DNA from: Lachnospiraceae bacterium
GTDB taxonomy: Bacteria > Bacillota > Clostridia > Lachnospirales > Lachnospiraceae
DNA length: 37,570 nucleotides
Assembly (NCBI GenBank): GCA_029006155.1
Contig: JAQXGF010000019.1
Coordinates: 1-37,570, forward strand
Direction of reading: 5' to 3'
Part shown: positions 32,691 through 37,570 of the stretch, in pieces
Numbering within the stretch: position 1 is the first letter of the stretch
How the letters are laid out: each line of letters starts with the position of its first letter
Notes under the pieces: generated by a model
Databases searched by the model: none
What the model saw: the letters and a program-made list of their open reading frames with translations, nothing else
What the model was told of the DNA's origin: nothing
Made by a program: the position numbers and the translations under genes

Positions 32691-33335
32691 ATGGAACGGT
32701 TGATTTGTATTATCATAGGCTATGCGTTTGGTCTGTTTCAGACCAGCTATATTTACGGAAAGCTGCATGGGATCGACATCCGCAAATGCGGAAGCGGTAA
32801 CGCGGGGACGACCAATATGCTCCGCACACTCGGAACAAAGGCCGGGGCGATCACACTGCTCGGCGATGCGTTTAAATGTGTGATTGCCGTGCTCGTCGTG
32901 CGCGCGCTCTTTGCCGGAACGTATCCGGATATGCTGCCGCTGCTTTCCATCTATACAGCGGCAGGCGTTGTGCTGGGCCACAACTTTCCGTTTTATATGA
33001 ATTTTAAGGGCGGCAAAGGCATCGCGGCGACCGCCGGGCTGATTCTGTCGATGAGCTGGCAGATGACGCTGCTCGGCGTGCTCACGTTCGGACTGGCGGT
33101 GGCGCTGACGCATTATGTGTCGCTTGGATCCCTGCTCGTGTATATCGGATTTCTGATCGAGCTGATTGTGTTCGGGCAGAATGGAATGTTCGGCATGTCT
33201 CAGGCACATTTAAATGAGATGTATGTCGTGGCGGTTTTGCTGACGGCACTTGCATTTTTCATGCACCGGGCCAATATCGTCCGGCTGATGCACGGGACAG
33301 AGCGGAAGACCTATCTGTTTCATCATAAGAAATGA
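32691..33335 (+). CDS. plsY: Glycerol-3-phosphate acyltransferase PlsY
   Basis: A 214-residue membrane acyltransferase with about five to six helices. Conserved cytoplasmic motifs are visible: GSGNAGTTNMLRTLG (36-50), GHNFPFYMNFKGGKG and, later, a shorter variable third motif. PlsY moves acyl groups from acyl phosphate to glycerol 3-phosphate, the first step of phospholipid synthesis. It abuts der. gpsA, which supplies glycerol 3-phosphate, follows 246 nt later, a typical metabolic pairing. Confidence 0.96.
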   Translation: MERLICIIIGYAFGLFQTSYIYGKLHGIDIRKCGSGNAGTTNMLRTLGTKAGAITLLGDAFKCVIAVLVVRALFAGTYPDMLPLLSIYTAAGVVLGHNFPFYMNFKGGKGIAATAGLILSMSWQMTLLGVLTFGLAVALTHYVSLGSLLVYIGFLIELIVFGQNGMFGMSQAHLNEMYVVAVLLTALAFFMHRANIVRLMHGTERKTYLFHHKK

Positions 33336-33339
33336 CAAG

Positions 33340-33382
33340 ATTCCTGTGGGGCGGCAGGTATGGCTGCTTTGCAGGAATTTTG
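33340..33382 (+). terminator. Candidate terminator between plsY and gpsA
   Basis: ATTCCTG (33340-33346) pairs with CAGGAAT (33372-33378), and GCAG/CTGC can pair inside. TTTTG follows. Stem is short, so this may be only partial. Confidence 0.45.
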
Positions 33383-33581
33383 ATTACAGATGATCCCTTT
33401 TGCAACTTCCGCAGAGAAAATGTGGGGATGGCTGTATGGATAAACTGGCAGCGAAATAGAATGGTGAGACTGTAATAATAGTATGATACTCAAAAGGTCA
33501 CGTGTTTCGTGTTCGTATGAAATGCGAAGCAATCTGTGTATCAGAGATCTCAACATCATAATATGGAAGGGAGGAAAACGA

Positions 33582-34601
33582 ATGGAAGAAATAGGCGTGA
33601 TCGGAGCAGGCAGCTGGGGAACTGCGCTCGCAATCCTGTTAAATGAAAATGGAAATGATGTGACTCTGTGGTCGCACCGCGCAGAAGAGGCCGAGAAGGT
33701 CCGGAAGGAGCGGGAGATTTCCAAGCTTCCGGGGATTCATATTCCGGAGAGCATTGCGGTGACCGCGGATCTTGCGGAGGCAGTGCAGGGGAAAAAGATA
33801 CTTGTGCTCGTCGTTCCGTCCAAAGCAGTGCGCGAGACGGCGGAGAAAATGCGCGCATACGTAGAGCCGGGGACCGTGATTGTCAGTGCGGCAAAGGGCA
33901 TTGAAGAGGGCACGCTCTTTACGATGACGGATATTATCGAAGAAGTGATTCCGCAGGCGGAGGCGGCAGTACTCTCGGGCCCGAGCCATGCGGAGGAGGT
34001 GGCACGCCTTCTGCCGACCGCGTGTGTGATCGGCGCGCATACCGAGAAGACGGCGCGTTTTCTGCAGAAATTGTTTATGAGCGCGGTGTTCCGTGTATAC
34101 ATCAGCGCGGACATGCTCGGCATCGAGCTGGGCGGTGCCTTAAAAAATGTGATTGCGCTGGCGGCCGGAATCGCGGATGGTATGGGCTATGGCGACAATG
34201 CGAAGGCGGCGCTGATCACACGCGGTATCGTGGAGATCGCACGGCTTGGGATGAAGATGGGCGGACGGCTTGAGACATTTTCCGGGCTGACCGGTATCGG
34301 AGACCTGATCGTGACGTGCGCGAGTATGCACAGCCGGAACCGTCGGGCCGGTATCCTGATGGGACAGGGGAAGACGATGGAAGAGGCCATGCGGGAAGTC
34401 AATATGGTCGTCGAGGGCGTCTATTCCGCAAAGGCAGCAATGGAGCTTGCAGAGAAATACGATACGGAACTTCCGATCATTGAGCAGGTCAATCAGATTC
34501 TCTTTGAGGGAAAAGACCCGAAGGAAGCAGTCAGCAATCTGATGCTGCGCGACTCCAATACCGAGAACAGTCTGATTCCGTGGCCGGGGCAGAGAAATTA
34601 A
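33582..34601 (+). CDS. gpsA: NAD(P)-dependent glycerol-3-phosphate dehydrogenase
   Basis: A 339-residue GpsA. The Rossmann motif GVIGAGSWGTALA is at residues 5-17. VLSGPSHAEEVA follows, then the catalytic-lysine region GALKNVIALAAGIADG and SRNRRAGILMGQG. It reduces dihydroxyacetone phosphate to glycerol 3-phosphate for phospholipids. The start at 33582 has GGGAGG 8 nt upstream; the frame stays open 33 codons further but without a ribosome site. It probably serves the PlsY reaction encoded just upstream. Confidence 0.97.
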   Translation: MEEIGVIGAGSWGTALAILLNENGNDVTLWSHRAEEAEKVRKEREISKLPGIHIPESIAVTADLAEAVQGKKILVLVVPSKAVRETAEKMRAYVEPGTVIVSAAKGIEEGTLFTMTDIIEEVIPQAEAAVLSGPSHAEEVARLLPTACVIGAHTEKTARFLQKLFMSAVFRVYISADMLGIELGGALKNVIALAAGIADGMGYGDNAKAALITRGIVEIARLGMKMGGRLETFSGLTGIGDLIVTCASMHSRNRRAGILMGQGKTMEEAMREVNMVVEGVYSAKAAMELAEKYDTELPIIEQVNQILFEGKDPKEAVSNLMLRDSNTENSLIPWPGQRN

Positions 34602-34683
34602 CCGAATCAAGCGGCGAAGCAGCAATTCGGTTATGACATATCGTAAGGCGGGGTTCCGCAGCAAAGCTGTAGAGATGAGCTGC

Positions 34684-34713
34684 AGGGACAGATTGCGAAT
34701 ATCCGCTTTGACA
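34684..34713 (+). repeat. Dispersed repeat family B, copy 3
   Basis: AGGGACAGATTGCGAATATC then CGCTTTGACA. It matches 5141-5170 over about 30 bp, and the GATTGCGAATATCCRCTTTGA core of 14026-14046 with one change. Confidence 0.6.
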
Positions 34714-34943
34714 ACGAAATATGGAAAAACACAGGCTGCAGGTGCAGTGGAACATTGCTGAAACAGGAAAAATCCGGCAAAAATCCGCTGTGTCTGTAGC
34801 TTTTTTAACGAACGGCGTTTTTTATGCACAATGCAGGAAAAGCTCCTTTTTCAAAAAGTTAGACTGGTAAAATTGTAAAAAGCGGTTTGCGGGTAAAATG
34901 TCGAAGAATCGAAAAAAGTTCTCAAAAAAGTACAATGCATTTC

Positions 34944-34972
34944 TTGTGAAGAAAATTGAAGTATGATATAAT
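34944..34972 (+). promoter_or_regulatory. Promoter of the His-rich/cooT/metF/cooC operon
   Basis: TTGTGA (34944-34949) and a perfect TATAAT (34967-34972) at 17-bp spacing. The leader before the first gene is about 80 nt and has no obvious riboswitch. Confidence 0.7.
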
Positions 34973-35059
34973 GTAACCAAATGCAAAAGGCTGCATTGGT
35001 CTGTCAAAAAATTAACAAAACAGTGCGCGGTTTTGCGAATACAGGAAGGGAGATAGGAT

Positions 35060-35398
35060 ATGCATATCATTTACTATGAAAACGGAAATCCGGTTTCTCA
35101 CGGACATGAGCATGAGCATCACCACGATCACGAGCATCATCATGACCATGATCACGCTGCCTGCGATGCACAGAACTGTGAGAGCGGCTGCGGCGGATGT
35201 CAGGATAAGACAGCAGCGCTGATTGATTATATGCTCAAGCACAATGAGCATCACGCTGCAGAGCTGGATCAGCTTGCGGACAAGCTTCATGCAGAAGGCA
35301 AGGATGCAGCAGCAGATCAGATCCGCAAGGCAGTGGATGAGTTTAAAAAGGGTAATCTGTACCTTGGCCTTGCCCTTGCTACCGTAAAGGAGCAGTAA
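35060..35398 (+). CDS. His/Cys-rich small protein, probable nickel (or zinc) binding
   Basis: A 112-residue cytoplasmic protein I cannot assign to a named family. Residues 14-32 hold 12 His among Glu and Asp. Four Cys follow at 35, 40, 44 and 47 in CDAQNCESGCGGC. The rest (50-112) is a helical domain with another His cluster (61-65) and a tail YLGLALATVKEQ. The first 13 residues (MHIIYYENGNPVS) look folded, so the His tract is internal rather than a tail. It starts behind GGGAGAT and leads an operon with cooT, metF and cooC. In Rhodospirillum rubrum the order cooC-cooT-cooJ includes a His-rich nickel protein CooJ; this could be its functional counterpart, though the sequence looks unrelated and CooJ has its His tract at the C-terminus. 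Confidence 0.8.
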   Translation: MHIIYYENGNPVSHGHEHEHHHDHEHHHDHDHAACDAQNCESGCGGCQDKTAALIDYMLKHNEHHAAELDQLADKLHAEGKDAAADQIRKAVDEFKKGNLYLGLALATVKEQ

Positions 35399-35435
35399 AG
35401 GCCAGTTTTGGATAGGCAGACGGGAGGTGGACAAT

Positions 35436-35618
35436 ATGTGTCTGTCGACTGCATATAAAACGGATGAGCCGGACAGTATCATCATGGAGTACGTCAGCAA
35501 GATTGAAGTAGACGGAAGTCTCATTACGCTGACAGACGTATTAGGTGATACGAAGACAGTTGAGGGTACCATCAAAATGGTGGATCTTACCGGCGGAGTC
35601 GTCAAGATCAACTGCTAG
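35436..35618 (+). CDS. cooT: CooT family nickel-binding protein
   Basis: A 60-residue protein matching the CooT pattern: MCLSTAY at the start, then VSKIEVDGSLITLTDVLGD and EGTIKMVDLTGGVVKI. In R. rubrum CooT, Cys2 binds nickel in a dimer; Cys2 is present here, plus a C-terminal Cys60. The start is fixed at 35436 by GGAGG 8 nt upstream and by the need for Met-Cys; the frame-mate three codons earlier is rejected. It lies 37 nt after the His-rich gene. Likely role: nickel handling for CO dehydrogenase. Confidence 0.9.
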   Translation: MCLSTAYKTDEPDSIIMEYVSKIEVDGSLITLTDVLGDTKTVEGTIKMVDLTGGVVKINC

Positions 35619-35715
35619 GAGCACAGGCTCCCACATATTCCAGATCGACAGCAACTGCAGTGGGTATTCGGCGGTTGTGCGCGATATAAAAATTATAAGT
35701 GGAGGTAACACAACT

Positions 35716-36657
35716 ATGGCAAAGGTAAAGTTAACAGAACTGATGAAAGAAAAACAGCTTCTTTCGTTCGAAGTTTTCCCGCCGAAGACAGATAAGGGCA
35801 TGGAGAATCTTCCGGGAACGATTGAAAAGCTCTGCGAGTTCAAGCCGGAGTACATTTCCTGTACATATGGAGCAGGCGGCGGAAACGTAGGACGTAACCG
35901 TGAGGTATGTCAGGAGATCATCAAGGCAGGCACCACACCGGTAACGCACTTCACCGTTATCAAAAATACAAAGGAAGGCATCAAGCAGCAGCTGGAGCAG
36001 TATCTGGCAGAGGGCGTAGATCATATGCTGGCACTGCGTGGCGATATCCCGCTTGGCGAGACCACGACCTGCGGTGATTTTGATTACGCAACGGATCTGG
36101 TAGCATATACACGGAAAGAGTTCGGCGACAAGTTCGAGATCGCAGTAGCAGGATCTCCGGAAGGACACATCTCCTGCCGCAGCCTTGATGCGGATATCGC
36201 AGTTCTGAAGATGAAGCAGGACAACGGCGCAGACTACATCATGACTCAGCTCTGCTGGGATATGGAGCAGTTCAAGGTATGGCTTGACAAGATCCGCACC
36301 GCTGGCGTTACGATGCCGGTCGATGTAGGTATCATGCCGATCCTGGATCAGGCAGCTACGATCAACATGGCACTGTCCCGCAACGGCTGCGTTATGGAGC
36401 GTGAGCTTGCAAGACTGATCTCCAAGTACTGGCTGTTCCCGAACCCGTTTGCTGCAAAGGATGCAGATGGCAAGCCGTTCGATATGTTCTACGAGCAGAA
36501 GGTAAGAGACTTCAAGGAAGCTGGTATCGAGTACACGATCAAGCAGATCGACGCTTACCGCGCACTTGGTGTAGATGGTATCCATCTGTACGCACTGAAT
36601 AAGTGGCAGGATGTATCCCGCATCATCAAAGAGTCCGGAATGCGCACTCTCGTTTAA
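35716..36657 (+). CDS. metF: Methylenetetrahydrofolate reductase
   Basis: A 313-residue MetF. LSFEVFPPKTDKG (17-28) holds the catalytic Glu19. TYGAGG, HFTVIK, LALRGDIP and FEIAVAGSPEGH follow in family order, and the C-terminus has GIHLYALNKW. It reduces methylene-THF to methyl-THF, for methionine synthesis or the methyl branch of the Wood-Ljungdahl pathway. ATG 35716 follows GGAGG with 8 nt; the long upstream extension in frame covers cooT and is rejected. Placement between cooT and cooC supports the Wood-Ljungdahl role. The partner MetV of acetogens is not in view. Confidence 0.95.
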   Translation: MAKVKLTELMKEKQLLSFEVFPPKTDKGMENLPGTIEKLCEFKPEYISCTYGAGGGNVGRNREVCQEIIKAGTTPVTHFTVIKNTKEGIKQQLEQYLAEGVDHMLALRGDIPLGETTTCGDFDYATDLVAYTRKEFGDKFEIAVAGSPEGHISCRSLDADIAVLKMKQDNGADYIMTQLCWDMEQFKVWLDKIRTAGVTMPVDVGIMPILDQAATINMALSRNGCVMERELARLISKYWLFPNPFAAKDADGKPFDMFYEQKVRDFKEAGIEYTIKQIDAYRALGVDGIHLYALNKWQDVSRIIKESGMRTLV

Positions 36658-36675
36658 TTCATTCAAATACAATCA

Positions 36676-36705
36676 CGGCCTCTGCGGCATGACCGCAGAA
36701 GCCGG
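36676..36705 (+). other. RNA hairpin between metF and cooC
   Basis: CGGC-CTCTGCGG pairs with CCGCAGAA-GCCG around a CATGA loop, with one mismatch. No U tract follows, so it may be a processing or stability element rather than a terminator. Confidence 0.45.
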
Positions 36706-36746
36706 CCAATCAAAATAAGTACGGACAGAAGCAACAGGAGGAAACT

Positions 36747-37517
36747 ATGTCACACGTAATAGCGATTGCAGGTAAGGGCGGCGTAGGAAAGACGACACTT
36801 TCCGGACTGCTGATCCAGACTATGTGCAAACTTGGAAAGACACCGATTCTTGCGGTCGATGCAGACGCAAATTCGAATTTAAATGAAGTGCTCGGAGTGG
36901 ATGTGGAGATGACGCTCGGCGAGGTACGTGAGCAGATTGAACGGGCTGAGACGAGCAGCCAGAACCCGATTCCGGCAGGCATGTCCAAGGCGGATTACGC
37001 GGAGATTATGTTCCAGCGCTGCCTGAACGAGGACGACGATTTCGATCTTCTCGTGATGGGACGGACGCAGGGAAAAGGCTGCTACTGCTATGTAAATGGT
37101 ATTTTGCAGGCGCAGATGCAGAAGCTTCTGCCGAATTATCAGTACATGGTTGTGGACAACGAGGCCGGGATGGAGCACATCAGCCGCGGTATTCTGCCGA
37201 AGGTGGACACGCTGATTCTTGTCAGCGACTGTTCCAGACGTGGCGTGCAGGCGGCGGGCAGAATCGCACAGCTTGCAAAGGAGTGCAATCTCAACCCGTC
37301 CACCATGGGACTGATCGTGAACCGGGCTCCGGGCGGAAAACTGAATGCCGGTACGCTGGAGGAGTTCGAGCAGGAGGGACTGAACCTGCTCGGCGTAGTA
37401 CCGCATGACGATCTGGTATACGAGTATGACTGCGACGGAAAGCCGACCGTACAGTTGCCGGATGATTCGGCAGTGCGGACTGCGTTGAATGAAATCATAA
37501 AAAAGATCTCTCTGTAG
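36747..37517 (+). CDS. cooC: CooC/AcsF-type nickel-insertion ATPase
   Basis: A 256-residue MinD/Mrp-like ATPase. The deviant Walker A is AGKGGVGKTT (8-17). DADANSNLNEVLG follows, and the CxC motif GKGCYCYVN (Cys112, Cys114) binds nickel at the dimer interface in CooC. VVDNEAGMEHISRG is the switch II region. CooC proteins load nickel into the C cluster of CO dehydrogenase; AcsF does the same for acetyl-CoA synthase. ATG 36747 follows CAGGAGG. It comes 89 nt after metF and 43 nt before another gene with a strong ribosome site, so a CODH/ACS operon probably continues to the right. Confidence 0.94.
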   Translation: MSHVIAIAGKGGVGKTTLSGLLIQTMCKLGKTPILAVDADANSNLNEVLGVDVEMTLGEVREQIERAETSSQNPIPAGMSKADYAEIMFQRCLNEDDDFDLLVMGRTQGKGCYCYVNGILQAQMQKLLPNYQYMVVDNEAGMEHISRGILPKVDTLILVSDCSRRGVQAAGRIAQLAKECNLNPSTMGLIVNRAPGGKLNAGTLEEFEQEGLNLLGVVPHDDLVYEYDCDGKPTVQLPDDSAVRTALNEIIKKISL

Positions 37518-37560
37518 ACTGGAGAAGAGATCAGAAAATAAATCATCAAGGAGGTCAATA

Positions 37561-37570
37561 ATGGGCGACT
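37561..37570 (+). CDS. Start of the next gene (ten bases only)
   Basis: ATGGGCGACT follows AAGGAGGTCAAT, a near-perfect ribosome site, and gives Met-Gly-Asp. Nothing more can be said from the sequence; context predicts a Wood-Ljungdahl/CODH gene. Confidence 0.6.

Larger units (their letters stand above)
34602..35059 (+). other. 458-bp gap between gpsA and the His-rich gene
   Basis: No gene seen. Contents: a hairpin AACCGAAT/ATTCGGTT at 34600-34632, a repeat family B copy (34684-34713), an AT-rich tract and a promoter (34944-34972). A CGGTTATGA string near 34628 also occurs near 14002, next to the other family B copies. Confidence 0.6.

Noticed and set aside
34977..35059. Nickel or cobalamin riboswitch ahead of the His-rich gene
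   Set aside because: The leader is about 80 nt, without the conserved boxes or the multi-stem fold expected of these riboswitches.

Overview
The window looks like chromosomal DNA of an anaerobic gut-type Firmicute, most likely a Lachnospiraceae (Clostridia). The reasons are the gene order ylxM-ffh-rpsP-khpA-rimM-trmD-rplS-lepB-rbgA-rnhB-yraN, strong AGGAGG ribosome sites, CUT1 sugar ABC loci that carry no ATPase gene, a DUF512 radical-SAM gene next to der, and CooT/MetF/CooC genes at the right edge. The last group suggests a Wood-Ljungdahl (acetogenic) or CODH-bearing member. Genus cannot be decided from the sequence alone.

Left third (1-18.3 kb): accessory sugar metabolism. A minus-strand operon (4912 down to 1) reads solute-binding protein, two permeases, an esterase and a GH31 glycosidase that runs off the window; a cre-like box lies in its leader. 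Next come a MerR regulator and a DUF362 gene, with copies of a hairpin repeat beside DUF362. An IS30-family element (7058-8588) follows. A second, plus-strand locus has a solute-binding protein, a permease with a large external loop, a second permease, a GH13 alpha-glucosidase pseudogene (one in-frame TAA), an intact GH13 paralogue and a complete GH31 alpha-glucosidase. Both ABC loci have a strong hairpin right after the binding-protein gene. Both must borrow an ATPase from elsewhere. They probably import oligosaccharides that are then hydrolysed in the cytoplasm.

Middle (18.3-33.3 kb): an sdpR-sdpI autoregulated pair without a toxin gene, then the conserved translation and secretion block. 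This has ylxM, ffh, rpsP, khpA, rimM and trmD, rplS from its own promoter, three signal peptidase I paralogues around the ribosome-assembly GTPase gene rbgA, and rnhB, yraN and a pgeF-like gene. A long divergent PRPP synthetase from its own promoter follows, then a DUF512 radical-SAM protein, der and plsY.

Right end (33.5-37.6 kb): gpsA, a repeat-bearing 458-bp gap, then a promoter driving a His/Cys-rich small protein, CooT, methylenetetrahydrofolate reductase and a CooC-type nickel ATPase, with the next gene just starting at the edge. This looks like the front of a nickel-delivery plus methyl-branch operon for CO dehydrogenase/acetyl-CoA synthase. The His/Cys-rich protein is the best candidate for an undescribed component.

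Other structure: two dispersed intergenic repeat families, a 28-bp tandem repeat and several palindromic candidate operators. I saw no tRNA, rRNA, CRISPR array, prophage or known defence system.
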